64,000 nucleotides of DNA from Hyunsoonleella aquatilis (GTDB taxonomy: Bacteria > Bacteroidota > Bacteroidia > Flavobacteriales > Flavobacteriaceae), in contig NZ_JACNMF010000002.1 in the NCBI RefSeq assembly GCF_014270105.1, positions 725,923-789,922 of the forward strand, written 5' to 3'. The notes beneath the pieces are model-generated. The model was not told the origin of the DNA. It worked only from the letters and a program-made list of their open reading frames with translations, and searched no databases. Position numbers and translations under genes: made by a program. The first letter of the stretch is position 1, and each line of letters begins with the position of its first letter. Shown piece after piece: positions 36,414-46,235 of this stretch.

Positions 36414-37916
36414 CTATTTTGTGGAAGATAAGTGAGAAAATGCCTCAACTATTTTTCTGTCATTCGACAGCCTAGGTATTTTGTTCTGGCCACCCAATTT
36501 CCCGATGGTTTTCATGTAGTCCTTAAATCCTCCCTTTTGTACTTTTTTGATTTTCAATGGTTGCAATACCTTTCCAGAAATTAAATCGAAATAATAAGTG
36601 TTTTGGGTTTGCAGGGATTCATCAATTTTTTTGGCGAAAGACGACATATCTTTTGGTTCATTTTCAAACTCAATAAACCATTCGTGGTATGGCAATCCAT
36701 TGTCGGGGGTAATTTGCGGAGCTACCGTAAATTCGGTGACACTGACATCGGTATCCTTTATAGCGTCCTGCATAGCTTGTTCTACTTCTTTACCAATCAC
36801 GTGTTCGCCGAATGCTGAAATAAAATGTTTTATTCTTCCGGAAACAATAATTTTGTAAGGTTTAATTGAAGTAAATTCCACAGTATCCCCTACATTATAG
36901 GCCCAAAGCCCCGCATTCGTTGAAATAATCATCACATAGTTTACCCCAACCTCAACGTCCTTAATTGTAATGCGTTTTGGGTTTTCATTAAAAAACTCAT
37001 CAGCTTTAACAAACTCATAGAAAATGCCCGAATCCAATTGCAACAGCATACCTTTATCGTTCTGTTTATCCTGAAAGGCAAAAAAGCCCTCACTCGCAGG
37101 ATATAACTCAATGCTGTCCACTTTTCGGCCAATTAAATTTTCAAATTTTGCGCGATACGGTTCATAATTTACACCCCCATAAATAAAAAGGTTAAAATTT
37201 TTGAAAATATCGCCTACTTTTTTGCCCATTTTTTCCTGTAGCTTTTCAAAGTACATCTGTACCCACGACGGAATGCCCGCTATTACCGTCATATCCTCGT
37301 TTAAAGTTTCGTCAACAATGCTATTTACCTTGGTTTCCCAGTCTTCAATGCAGTTAGTTTCCCAAGAGGGCAATCGATTACTTTGAAGATATTTAGGCAC
37401 ATAATGGGCGGAAATACCTGAAAGACGTCCAATATAAATGCCATTCTTTTTGGTCATTTCGGGGCTTCCCTGCAAAAAGATCATTTTCCCGTCCACAAAC
37501 TTCGTATTGCCAGTTTCATTTATGTAGAGCAAAATAGCATTTCGCGAGGCTTTCACCTGCGCCTCAATAGACGGTTTGGTTATGGGGATGTATTTTACTC
37601 CCGAAGTAGTGCCAGAAGTTTTCGCAAAATAGAGCGGTTTGCCCTTCCAAAGGATGTCCTTTTCACCTTTCACCACGCGTTCCACATAAGGCTTTATCCC
37701 TTCGTAATCCCGTATTGGCACATACTTTACAAAATCTTTGTGCGAACGTATTTTGGTGAAATTATGGTCATTTCCAAAAACAGTTTTTGCGCCTTTTTTG
37801 ATGATATCCTCAAATACCTTCTCTTGTGTTTTAATAGGATTATTGGCCCACTTTTGAATTTTGTTGTAAATGCGTTTTGCAAATGGTTTAGCCAGTGCTG
37901 ATTTTATCGAAATCAT
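36414..37916 (-). CDS. GH3 auxin-responsive promoter family protein (acyl-adenylating enzyme)
   Basis: A 500-residue member of the bacterial GH3 group, related to plant enzymes that join acyl adenylates to amino acids. It has FAKTSGTTSGVKYIPIT (P-loop-like adenylate motif, residues about 100-116), ELYPASEGFFAFQD, NAGLWAYNVGDTVEF and GRIKHFISAFGEHV. The bacterial substrates are unknown. The start codon directly abuts the M23 peptidase stop, indicating co-transcription. Confidence 0.85.
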   Translation of the reverse strand: MISIKSALAKPFAKRIYNKIQKWANNPIKTQEKVFEDIIKKGAKTVFGNDHNFTKIRSHKDFVKYVPIRDYEGIKPYVERVVKGEKDILWKGKPLYFAKTSGTTSGVKYIPITKPSIEAQVKASRNAILLYINETGNTKFVDGKMIFLQGSPEMTKKNGIYIGRLSGISAHYVPKYLQSNRLPSWETNCIEDWETKVNSIVDETLNEDMTVIAGIPSWVQMYFEKLQEKMGKKVGDIFKNFNLFIYGGVNYEPYRAKFENLIGRKVDSIELYPASEGFFAFQDKQNDKGMLLQLDSGIFYEFVKADEFFNENPKRITIKDVEVGVNYVMIISTNAGLWAYNVGDTVEFTSIKPYKIIVSGRIKHFISAFGEHVIGKEVEQAMQDAIKDTDVSVTEFTVAPQITPDNGLPYHEWFIEFENEPKDMSSFAKKIDESLQTQNTYYFDLISGKVLQPLKIKKVQKGGFKDYMKTIGKLGGQNKIPRLSNDRKIVEAFSHLSSTK

Positions 37917-38780
37917 TTATTCAAAATCTATAAAATTAGTGGGGTTGATGGGGTAGCCATCACTCCAAAGTTCAAAATGCAGGTGTGGTCCGGTAGAAAA
38001 CTCGCCCGTATCTCCAGAGGTAGCGATTACTTCGCCCGCTTTAACCAAATCTCCTTGGGATTTGGTAAGTGTGGCGTTGTGCTTGTATATTGAAATCAAC
38101 CCGTAACTGTGTTCCAAGATGATAACATATCCCGTGCCCGCAGTCCATTCCGAAAAAACTACAATACCATCAGCAGTTGCCTTTACCGGCGTATCTTCGG
38201 CCACCGCGATATCGACTGCGTAATGCTTGTCCTTAATGTTGTAGGGTTCGCTAATAGTGCCTGTTACAGGTGGAAACAATACGAAGTTAGCCACCGAAGT
38301 TGCCGATTCAAACAGATTGTATTTGTCTTCTTTATCCACCTTTGCGCGCAATAAGGAATCTTCTTTTGTTGGATTTAAGTCAACCTTACCAATCTCAAGT
38401 TTTGTGGCTTGAATGATGGAATCCCTGTTGAGGTTCTCCGAACCAACATCTCCTCTAAGTACGCTTTTTATTGAACTGAAATACAGCTCGTTCATGGCCA
38501 AAACCTGTTGCAATGAATCGGTTTTAAAACTCAAATCCGTGGCCTTCTTTTTCAATGAAGTGGACGAATAACCGGGAATATATTCCTTCAAGGGGGTGTA
38601 AGCAATAAGAAGAATTGTGAAGCACACTAAAACGATGCTAGATAAAGTAACGACCACAAAAACATTCAACCGAGTCAATTTAATGGACAATCGTTCCTCA
38701 AACGTGTTTTCGTTCAGGATGACCAAGCGGTATTTGTCCAGCAATCTTCTTTTTATCCGTTTCGGTTTTTTTTCGCTCAT
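37917..38780 (-). CDS. M23 family metallopeptidase (LytM/lysostaphin-like)
   Basis: A 287-residue membrane-anchored cell-wall hydrolase or its regulator. A transmembrane helix spans about residues 33-56, a helical region follows (80-110), and the C-terminal M23 domain has the Zn ligands in KHYAVDIAV and GPHLHFELWSDG. Such proteins cut peptidoglycan cross-bridges or activate amidases at the septum. It is first of the three-gene group with GH3 and DUF6909-like genes, divergent from tatA. The catalytic residues all appear present. Confidence 0.88.
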   Translation of the reverse strand: MSEKKPKRIKRRLLDKYRLVILNENTFEERLSIKLTRLNVFVVVTLSSIVLVCFTILLIAYTPLKEYIPGYSSTSLKKKATDLSFKTDSLQQVLAMNELYFSSIKSVLRGDVGSENLNRDSIIQATKLEIGKVDLNPTKEDSLLRAKVDKEDKYNLFESATSVANFVLFPPVTGTISEPYNIKDKHYAVDIAVAEDTPVKATADGIVVFSEWTAGTGYVIILEHSYGLISIYKHNATLTKSQGDLVKAGEVIATSGDTGEFSTGPHLHFELWSDGYPINPTNFIDFE

Positions 38781-38885
38781 AATGGTTTGCTAAAATAAAT
38801 AAAATTATCGCAAGCCATTGTTTTTATATATTACCTAATCGATGCGATATCCTGTTAAAAAACGACATTTTTCAACTTTAATTAT

Positions 38886-38893
38886 TAACTTTG
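38886..38893 (+). promoter_or_regulatory. -7 box TAACTTTG of tatA
   Basis: TAACTTTG matches TAnnTTTG and lies 18 bases before the tatA ATG. A -33 TTTG is not evident. Confidence 0.4.
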
Positions 38894-38911
38894 TAATCTA
38901 AATACGATATT

Positions 38912-39094
38912 ATGAGTTTATTTATGTTGCCATTGGCCATAGGGGCGCCCCAGATCATTTTAATTGTGGTGGTGGTGCTACTTTTGTTCGGTGGTAGAAA
39001 AATTCCAGAATTGATGAGAGGCCTTGGAAGCGGTATTAAAGAATTTAAAAATGCCAGTAAGGACGAGGACGCCGAAAAAGATAACGCTAAATAG
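38912..39094 (+). CDS. tatA: Sec-independent translocase protein TatA/TatE
   Basis: A 60-residue protein with the TatA layout: one N-terminal transmembrane helix ([14 protein letters not shown]), the [21 protein letters not shown] amphipathic helix and a short charged tail. It forms the pore-like component of twin-arginine export. tatC is not in the window. A strong terminator follows immediately, so it is monocistronic. At least one encoded protein, the enolase-superfamily enzyme at 46236, carries a Tat signal. Confidence 0.93.
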   Translation: MSLFMLPLAIGAPQIILIVVVVLLLFGGRKIPELMRGLGSGIKEFKNASKDEDAEKDNAK

Positions 39095-39115
39095 TTGAAA
39101 ATCTTTATAAAATTG

Positions 39116-39147
39116 AAAACCAACATTGACCATGTTGGTTTTTTTTT
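39116..39147 (+). terminator. Rho-independent terminator of tatA
   Basis: AAAACCAACAT and ATGTTGGTTTT form a perfect 11-bp stem with a five-base loop and are followed by a run of T. It lies 21 bases after the tatA stop. Confidence 0.9.
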
Positions 39148-39195
39148 GTGTTTTAAAAGACCGTCAGAGCTATGGCTTCAACAGACACATCTTCA

Positions 39196-41094
39196 CTAGT
39201 CAATAGCTTTAGAAACTTTAATCTCCAAAACTGGTATATCCCTTTTGCCCATAGCTTTGCCCATATATACCAATTTAAAGCCTTCATCAATGGTATTAAT
39301 TGGCTTATTGAATGCTGGAATAATCTCCAAAAATCCTTTTTTGTCCTTTACCAAAAGTGGGATAATTTCATCATCATTATTTGTTATCTCTATTAAGTCT
39401 TCAAAGTGTTGATCGTTTTTGATGCCGACTTCATAAATTCTAGGGTATTTACGTGCTACTTCCGAAAAGGAATTAAAACCGTCCGTTAGAGAAAATAAAC
39501 CTTCTTCATTTTCGATTTCTCCCTTTTCTAATTCATCGGCCATCAATAGCCTATAATAACCGCTTTCGCCAAACTGATCTTGAAATCTATTGATGGCATA
39601 ATTGTTTATGTCCTTGCTACCGGTCAATGCCATCAAAAATCCCACGTCATTCAATTCAATATTGTTGCTCAATTCTTCGGAATAAATATCTGTATTAATG
39701 GCCTCCAAACGGCGTTCTTGGGCTAATTGTATGTTGGTCTGATTGGTATCAATAAGTACCACATGTCTTCCGTTATTTTCCAAATACTCGCCAATCAATC
39801 TTGAGAATTGCGAGGCACCAACAATCAAAATCCCCTCAGACCGTTTAAGAAACACGCCTACAATCTTTGCAAACAAACGAGCCGTTGTAGCGTTGAGCAA
39901 TACTGTACCCAAAACTATCATAAACACCAACGGGGTGATGTATTCTGCGCCTTCAACGCCCCTGCTCAAAAGTTTACTCCCGAAAAGTGAAGCAATACCA
40001 GCCGCAACAATACCCCGGGGGCCTACCCAACTGATAAATACTTTCTCTCGTATTCTCAATTTAGAACCAAAAGTACTTGCAAAAACCGCAATAGGCCGCA
40101 CCAAAAAAACCACCAACGCAAAAAGCAAGGCCGTTTTCCAAGTATAGAGCAGTTCCATATCCTTCATATCGATATTGGCTGCAAGCAAAATGAAAAGTAT
40201 AGAAATCAACAAAACACTTAAGGACTCCTTAAAATATAACAGTTCCTTGATGTTGCTCAATTTACTATTTCCTAAAACCATCCCCATAACCACTACGGCC
40301 AAAAGCCCCGATTCGTGGGCAAAAACTTCTGACTCCACAAATACGAGCAAAACAGTGGATAGGGACACCACATTCAAAAGGTAATGTGGTATCAATTTTT
40401 TATTTACGGCAAATGCTAGGGCGTGTGCAAAAGTAAACCCAAATGTAGTGCCGAAAAGTACTATTTTGCCAAATTCAATCAAGGCTGTTTTTGTGTAGCC
40501 ACTGTCGCCTCCAACACTGATGAACTCAAATACCAAGACCGCCACCAATGCCCCAATAGGGTCAATCAAAATCCCTTCCCACTTCAATACGGTGGATATG
40601 TCCTTTTTGAGCGGAATGTTTCTTAATATGGGTGTGATTACGGTTGGTCCTGTAACAATGATCAACGCGGAAAACAAAAACGAAAGCTCCCAGCTGAGAT
40701 CAAAAATAAAATGGGCCAACAATCCACCACCAAAAAAGGTAATCGCCGAGCCTAGAGTAATCAATTTTGTTATTACAGGTCCTAAACTTTTTATTTCGGA
40801 ACGCTTAAGGGTCAAGCCTCCTTCAAAAAGAATAATAGCAATGGCAAGGGAAACAAAATTATACAGACCGTCACCAGGGAAAAGTCCCCTTTTAACCGTT
40901 TCTCCATCCCGGGCTATACCCACATTCCATACAGGTTCAATCCACTTTACGCCGCCTTCGCTCAAATATTCCGCTGCAATGGGGCCTACCAAAAGACCAA
41001 TTAAAATCAAAGGTAAAATTGCGGGAATCTTAAGTTTCCAGGCCACCCATTGGGCCAAAATTCCGAGAATGATAATACCTGCCAGTTCTAACAT
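39196..41094 (-). CDS. CPA1-type cation:proton antiporter with RCK domain
   Basis: A 632-residue protein with about twelve membrane helices (residues 1-400) of the Na+/H+ exchanger fold, including LFEGGLTLKRSEIKSLG, LSWELSFLFSALIIVTGPTVITPIL and RGIVAAGIASLFGSKLL. A cytoplasmic TrkA-N/RCK module follows, with ILIVGASQFSRLIGEYLENN and an NAD-binding Asp in VLIDTNQ, so activity is likely nucleotide-gated. It exchanges Na+ or K+ for H+ at the inner membrane. It is transcribed alone and faces tatA tail-to-tail. Confidence 0.87.
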   Translation of the reverse strand: MLELAGIIILGILAQWVAWKLKIPAILPLILIGLLVGPIAAEYLSEGGVKWIEPVWNVGIARDGETVKRGLFPGDGLYNFVSLAIAIILFEGGLTLKRSEIKSLGPVITKLITLGSAITFFGGGLLAHFIFDLSWELSFLFSALIIVTGPTVITPILRNIPLKKDISTVLKWEGILIDPIGALVAVLVFEFISVGGDSGYTKTALIEFGKIVLFGTTFGFTFAHALAFAVNKKLIPHYLLNVVSLSTVLLVFVESEVFAHESGLLAVVVMGMVLGNSKLSNIKELLYFKESLSVLLISILFILLAANIDMKDMELLYTWKTALLFALVVFLVRPIAVFASTFGSKLRIREKVFISWVGPRGIVAAGIASLFGSKLLSRGVEGAEYITPLVFMIVLGTVLLNATTARLFAKIVGVFLKRSEGILIVGASQFSRLIGEYLENNGRHVVLIDTNQTNIQLAQERRLEAINTDIYSEELSNNIELNDVGFLMALTGSKDINNYAINRFQDQFGESGYYRLLMADELEKGEIENEEGLFSLTDGFNSFSEVARKYPRIYEVGIKNDQHFEDLIEITNNDDEIIPLLVKDKKGFLEIIPAFNKPINTIDEGFKLVYMGKAMGKRDIPVLEIKVSKAID

Positions 41095-41338
41095 ATGTCA
41101 GTTTTATTAAATACGAATTTAATCAAAAAGCAGTAATGTGGTAAAAATATATTTCTAGTGCCCACATACATTTCGACTAACTCCTGTCAGTTCGGTTTTT
41201 TTAATCTGGTTTTTTAAGTTGCTCCAATGCCCGATAATTGCCGCTTTGCCTTTTAAATAATGACCCTTTCAAGATATTTCTTAATAAATTCATAAGTAGA
41301 ATGGGGATATTCTTCATATTTCGTAATTTCGCAACCCT

Positions 41339-42199
41339 ATGAAGTTATACCCCATTAATTCTGGCAACTTTAAACTGGACGGAGGCGCCATGTTTGGCGT
41401 GGTACCAAAATCCTTATGGAGCAGGACCAATCCAGCTGATAGCAAAAATATGATCGATATAGCGGCGCGTTGTCTTCTGATCGAAGACGGTAGCAGATTA
41501 ATATTGATAGATACGGGGATGGGCAACAAACAATCCGACAAGTTTTTTGGTTACTATTATTTATGGGGCGACGACACTTTAAATTCGTCTTTGAGCAATT
41601 ATGGATTTCATCCCAATGACATCACTGACGTGTTTTTGACCCATTTGCATTTTGATCATTGCGGTGGGGCGATTCAATGGAATTCGGATAGAACAGGCTA
41701 CGAACCAGCCTTCAAGAATGCCAAATTTTGGAGCAACGACAATCATTGGCAATGGGCTACAAAGCCTAATGCTCGTGAAAAAGCATCCTTTCTAAAAGAA
41801 AATATTTTACCCATAGAAGAAAGTGGGCAGTTGGAGTTTACCTCTGTTTCCGACAGGAAAATATCGAAAGATTCGTTATTGGGCTTTGATATTTTTTATG
41901 CCGATGGACATACTGAAAAACAAATGATTCCGATGATTCATTATATGGATAAAACCATTTGCTTTATGGCAGATTTGTTGCCTACGGTGGGGCACATTCC
42001 CCTACCCTATATTATGGGTTACGATATGAGGCCATTATTAACTTTAGATGAAAAAAACGAGTTTTTGAATTTGGCCGCAGACAATAACTACTATCTATTT
42101 TTGGAGCATGATGCCCACAATGAAATCATCACTGTAAAACATACAGAAAAAGGGGTGCGCTTGAACCAGATTTACTCCTGTAACGATATATTTAATTAA
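41339..42199 (+). CDS. MBL fold metallo-hydrolase
   Basis: A 286-residue metallo-beta-lactamase-fold protein with the metal-binding THLHFDHCGG near residue 101, an early LLIDTGMG motif, a later FYADGHTEKQMIPMIHY containing the third His, and the C-terminal LEHDAH. Such proteins include lactonases and other hydrolases; no signal peptide is seen, so it is cytoplasmic. A TAATTTCG sequence close to the -7 consensus precedes it. The S8 protease gene begins 25 bases downstream, so the two may be co-transcribed. Confidence 0.85.
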   Translation: MKLYPINSGNFKLDGGAMFGVVPKSLWSRTNPADSKNMIDIAARCLLIEDGSRLILIDTGMGNKQSDKFFGYYYLWGDDTLNSSLSNYGFHPNDITDVFLTHLHFDHCGGAIQWNSDRTGYEPAFKNAKFWSNDNHWQWATKPNAREKASFLKENILPIEESGQLEFTSVSDRKISKDSLLGFDIFYADGHTEKQMIPMIHYMDKTICFMADLLPTVGHIPLPYIMGYDMRPLLTLDEKNEFLNLAADNNYYLFLEHDAHNEIITVKHTEKGVRLNQIYSCNDIFN

Positions 42200-42223
42200 A
42201 AATGACTAATTCTAATACATAAA

Positions 42224-43831
42224 ATGAGAGCAATTAAACATCTGACATTATTGATTTTGGCAACTGTATTTTTGTATGGTTGCGGTGGGGTTTCGGACAT
42301 CGTTTCTACACCTCCTGAAAATATTGATTCCATTCCGCTGAAAGTTTCGGAATTGACCGAAGCCGAAAAGCACAACTGGGGGCACTTGGATTTAATAGCA
42401 GACACCATTCCAGGAATGAGCGTTGATAAAGCTTATGCCGAGCTTATCAAAAATAGAAAAGGTAAAAAAGTGATTGTAGCCGTCATTGATTCCGGTATTG
42501 ATATTGACCACGAGGATTTGGACGATGTGATTTGGACCAATAGTGATGAAAAGCCGGGCAATGGTAAGGATGATGATAATAATGGCTATATCGACGATGT
42601 TCATGGATGGAATTTCTTGGGAGATGCATATGATGAACAATTGGAATTGACTCGGATATTGGCCAGTGGCAATACCAGCCATCCTGACTATGCCCGTGCT
42701 CAAGCAGAATTTGATACGGAATATAAAAAGTGGACCGATAGAAAAACACGTTATGATCAGATTCACCAACAGGTTAAAAATGCCCATGAAACCTTGGTGA
42801 AGCACTTCGGTAAAGAGGATTATACTGCAAAAGAAGTTGCGGCGATAAAATCTGAGGACGAAGCCTTGAACCAGGCCAAGCAAATTGCACAATACATGTT
42901 CAGCAACGATTTGGAATCCCTCAATGAAGCTATTAAAGAAATTGAGGACGGTTTAAAAACCATCAACGACCGTTTAAACTATCACTTAAATAAAGACTTT
43001 CGTGGCCGAAAAACTGGCGATGACCCCGAAAATATAAACGAAAAATTCTACGGCAATGGTAATGTAAAGCATTCTGAAAAGGGTGAAAGCCACGGTACGC
43101 ACGTTGCTGGAATTATTGCAGCTGAGCGCAACAACGGCAAAGGGGCCAATGGTGTAGCCAATAATGTTGAGATCATGTCTATTCGTGCAGTTCCAAATGG
43201 CGATGAATATGATAAGGATGTGGCCTTGGCCATCCGTTATGCTGTGGACAATGGGGCTTCTGTCATCAACGGAAGTTTTGGTAAAAGCTTTTCGCCACAT
43301 AGCGATTGGGTGCGCGATGCTATTGCTTACGCAGCAAAAAACGATGTGGTTTTTGTGCATGCCGCCGGTAACGACAGTAAAAATGTAGATACCGAGCCTA
43401 ACTTCCCAGACGATAATATTAATGGTAAGGAAATCTCTGATACCTATATCCGTGTGGGTGCGTTGGCTCCAAAATACGGTTCAGGGCTTTTGGCTTCTTT
43501 TTCTAACTACGGAAAGCAGAATGTCGATGTCTTTGCCCCAGGGGCTCAAGTTTACTCCACAACTCCTGAAAACGAATATGACACCAAAGGCGGAACTTCA
43601 ATGGCCGCGCCTGCAGTGGCAGGGGTAGCGGCATTGCTTCGTTCTTATTTTCCGAGTTTGAAAGCTTCCCAGGTGAAGCAAATCATAATGGATTCTGGTT
43701 TGGAAATCAAAACCAAAGTGGTTGTTGGTGGCAATACCGATGACGTACAGCCTTATGCCGATATCGTAAAATCGGGTAAAATCGTAAATGCCTACAATGC
43801 CATGATTATGGCCGCAAAACTTTCCAAATAA
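42224..43831 (+). CDS. S8 family subtilisin-like protease, lipoprotein
   Basis: A 535-residue secreted serine protease. A lipoprotein signal ends at LYGC (Cys20). The catalytic triad is Asp89 (AVIDSGIDIDHEDL), His290 (SHGTHVAGIIA) and Ser459 (GGTSMAAPAVAG). The Asp-to-His distance is about 200 residues against about 30 in subtilisin; the insert is acidic, charged and predicted coiled coil around residues 160-265. Similar insertions are known in Bacteroidota S8 proteins. It is probably outer-membrane or periplasm anchored, 25 bases after the MBL gene. Confidence 0.92.
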   Translation: MRAIKHLTLLILATVFLYGCGGVSDIVSTPPENIDSIPLKVSELTEAEKHNWGHLDLIADTIPGMSVDKAYAELIKNRKGKKVIVAVIDSGIDIDHEDLDDVIWTNSDEKPGNGKDDDNNGYIDDVHGWNFLGDAYDEQLELTRILASGNTSHPDYARAQAEFDTEYKKWTDRKTRYDQIHQQVKNAHETLVKHFGKEDYTAKEVAAIKSEDEALNQAKQIAQYMFSNDLESLNEAIKEIEDGLKTINDRLNYHLNKDFRGRKTGDDPENINEKFYGNGNVKHSEKGESHGTHVAGIIAAERNNGKGANGVANNVEIMSIRAVPNGDEYDKDVALAIRYAVDNGASVINGSFGKSFSPHSDWVRDAIAYAAKNDVVFVHAAGNDSKNVDTEPNFPDDNINGKEISDTYIRVGALAPKYGSGLLASFSNYGKQNVDVFAPGAQVYSTTPENEYDTKGGTSMAAPAVAGVAALLRSYFPSLKASQVKQIIMDSGLEIKTKVVVGGNTDDVQPYADIVKSGKIVNAYNAMIMAAKLSK

Positions 43832-43847
43832 AACATTGTATTTTTGG

Positions 43848-43883
43848 GGTTGTTCTAAAGGAGATATTTCTTTTAGGGCAACC
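43848..43883. repeat. Imperfect hairpin between the S8 and M1 genes
   Basis: GGTTG at 43848-43852 pairs with CAACC at 43879-43883, and the intervening TCTAAAGGA can pair with TTCTTTTAG with small bulges. No long T-run follows. It may be a processing or partial termination structure between the two protease genes. Confidence 0.35.
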
Positions 43884-43909
43884 TCAATTTCATTTTATTC
43901 TTATTTCAT

Positions 43910-45766
43910 ATGACACGATTTCTGTGTATTCTTGGCATTATGGCCTTGTTCGTTTCTTGTAATAGCTCCAAAGACGTTGTTCGAACCCCATCCGCGCCTG
44001 AGGCGCCACTGGCGCCAAAACCTCAAGCAACTTCAACTGCAGGGTATTGGCAACAACATGTGGACTATAAAATGGAAATCGATATGGATGTTGATAGCTT
44101 TAGCTACAAGGGAAAACAGGAATTGGTCTATACCAATAATTCCCCAGATGTTTTGGACAAGGTGTTTTATCACTTGTATTTTAACGCGTTTCAACCAGGA
44201 AGTGAAATGGACGTGCGATCGCGAACCATTCCAGATCCTGACGGCAGGGTTGGAGATAGAATCAGCAAACTTAAACCTGATGAAATTGGGTATATCAAAG
44301 TAAATTCTCTAAAACAAAACGGCGCAGATATCAGCTACGAAACTGTAGGAACCGTTTTGGAGGTGGCTTTAGGGAAACCCATTCAGCCAGGCGAAAGCGC
44401 CACCTTTCATATGGATTTTGACGCACAAGTACCTGTTCAAATTCGTCGCTCAGGGCGAAATAATAAAGAAGGTGTGGCTTTATCTATGGCACAATGGTAC
44501 CCAAAATTGGCCGAATACGACTTTGAAGGTTGGCATGCCCACCCCTATATTGGAAGAGAGTTCCATGGGGTTTGGGGCAATTTTGATGTGAAAATCAGTA
44601 TTGATAAAGATTATACTCTTGGTGGCACGGGCTATTTACAAAACCCCAACGAGATTGGTCATGGTTATGAAACCATGCCGGTAAAACCTTCATCTAAAAA
44701 GAAACTGACTTGGCATTTTAAAGCACCAAACGTGCATGATTTTACTTGGGCGGCGGATCCCAATTATATCCATGATACGGCTCAGGTGCCAAATGGCCCG
44801 GTTTTGCACTTTTTATATAAAAATAGCATGCCACAGGAAAAGTTGGACAACTGGAAAAAACTGCAGCCCAAAGCTATCGAATTGATGCAGTTTTTAAGTG
44901 CCAATATCGGCACTTATCCTTATAAGCAATATTCAGTCATCCAAGGTGGCGATGGCGGTATGGAGTATGGTATGTGTACACTTATAGCTGGAGAGGGGGA
45001 TTTTAGTGGCCTATTTGGTGTTACCGCCCACGAAATGGCCCACAGCTGGTTTCAGTTTGTATTGGCCACCAACGAGTCTACAAACTACTGGATGGATGAA
45101 GGGTTTACGGAATATTTTGGCGAATTGGCCGAATGCCACATTTTTGACAAACCTTTTGAAAAGCCCACAAAGCGCGTATATGACATCTATTTCTATTACG
45201 AAAAATCAGGCACAGAACAACCCATGACCACTCATGCCGATCGTTTTCATTACAATCGTTCTTCCGCTATTTCTGCCTATTACAAAGGCTATTTGTTTTT
45301 GAATCAATTAAGATATATCATCGGGCAAGACCATTTTGATTCAACAATGAAATCGTACTTCGATACATGGGCATTTAAGCACCCCACTCCCGTTGATTTT
45401 ATAAGGGTAGCCGAAAAAACCTCCGGGTTGGAATTGGATTGGTACCTCCAGGACTGGACCCGAACCGTTAATACCATTGATTATGGTGTAAAATTGGTGG
45501 AGGGCAACAGCATCACTTTAGAGCGGATCGGCCTAATGCCGATGCCTATTGATTTGACCGTAACTTATGCCGACGGCACTACCGAAGATCTTTATATCCC
45601 CTTGCAGATGATGCGGGGCGAAAAACCAACCTCAGCCACCACCATTAAGGATTGGGCTTGGGCCTATCCTACCTATACGTTTGAAACAAACAAAGCCATC
45701 AAATCCGTTGAGATTGATCCAAAGGGCTTTATGGCGGATGTGGACAGAAGCAATAATGTGAAATAG
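43910..45766 (+). CDS. M1 family metallopeptidase, lipoprotein
   Basis: A 618-residue aminopeptidase N-like protein with a lipoprotein signal (VSC at residues 15-17). The exopeptidase loop is GGDGGMEYGM, and the zinc site is His374-Glu375-x-x-His378 with Glu397 in DEGFTEYFGE, the classical HExxH-x18-E. The protein lies in the periplasm or on the outer membrane and should release N-terminal residues from peptides. It follows the S8 protease gene by 78 bases, suggesting the two cooperate in peptide digestion. Confidence 0.92.
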   Translation: MTRFLCILGIMALFVSCNSSKDVVRTPSAPEAPLAPKPQATSTAGYWQQHVDYKMEIDMDVDSFSYKGKQELVYTNNSPDVLDKVFYHLYFNAFQPGSEMDVRSRTIPDPDGRVGDRISKLKPDEIGYIKVNSLKQNGADISYETVGTVLEVALGKPIQPGESATFHMDFDAQVPVQIRRSGRNNKEGVALSMAQWYPKLAEYDFEGWHAHPYIGREFHGVWGNFDVKISIDKDYTLGGTGYLQNPNEIGHGYETMPVKPSSKKKLTWHFKAPNVHDFTWAADPNYIHDTAQVPNGPVLHFLYKNSMPQEKLDNWKKLQPKAIELMQFLSANIGTYPYKQYSVIQGGDGGMEYGMCTLIAGEGDFSGLFGVTAHEMAHSWFQFVLATNESTNYWMDEGFTEYFGELAECHIFDKPFEKPTKRVYDIYFYYEKSGTEQPMTTHADRFHYNRSSAISAYYKGYLFLNQLRYIIGQDHFDSTMKSYFDTWAFKHPTPVDFIRVAEKTSGLELDWYLQDWTRTVNTIDYGVKLVEGNSITLERIGLMPMPIDLTVTYADGTTEDLYIPLQMMRGEKPTSATTIKDWAWAYPTYTFETNKAIKSVEIDPKGFMADVDRSNNVK

Positions 45767-46235
45767 AGCGTTAGCAAAATACGCTTTCGTGCCATTTTTT
45801 ATTTCGTGATAATTTTCTGTAAACTTTAGTGTGCGGAAATCATGGGTTGATCATACTTAGAAACAAATCTTTTGTAAAAACTTGATACCTTTTTAGAGGT
45901 TCAATACACTGATATAAAGAAGAAAAATAACTTTAATGTATGGCTGATATAAACACCATTGAGGTTTAACCCAAATTGGCAGTAATACAAAGTTATGACC
46001 AGAAAGAAAACTTCTGCTGAAACAGAATCTAAAGCTCCATAAAGTCAAACAGAAGATGAGCATGAAGATTGGGTTACGCTTTTGAGCTCTGAAGGTATTG
46101 CATAAATGGAACGTGAATTGAAGAGAATACCTCTTCTCTAATTATGCCTTATTGGTTTTCATAATCTAATTCATTAGTTATGGAAAGATATAAAAAGGGG
46201 GAGCGATGCTATTTATGACTATCCAAAAAACCTAA
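45767..46235. other. Intergenic stretch with decayed coding remnants
   Basis: The 469-bp gap between the M1 peptidase and the enolase-superfamily gene has no intact gene. The right part holds a coherent but interrupted reading frame (see the remnant at 45995). The left part is AT-rich with no hairpin or promoter that I can defend. Confidence 0.5.
45995..46141 (+). pseudogene. Remnant of an unknown gene with in-frame stops
   Basis: One reading frame begins MTRKKTSAETESKAP, meets TAA, continues SQTEDEHEDWVTLLSSEGIA, meets a second TAA, and goes on MERELKRIPLL before a third stop. The charged, non-random composition across the stops suggests a decayed small gene, but I do not recognise the family and chance cannot be excluded. 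Confidence 0.25.

Noticed and set aside
41095..41338. Possible gene or RNA in the antiporter-MBL gap
   Set aside because: Only a weak ACTAACT/AGTT-type pairing before seven T and a -7-like box for the next gene are seen; nothing else supports a gene.
42392..43388. Several long open frames opposite the S8 protease and antiporter genes
   Set aside because: They run against strong coding genes with catalytic motifs and show low-complexity or cysteine/isoleucine-rich translations, so they are shadows.
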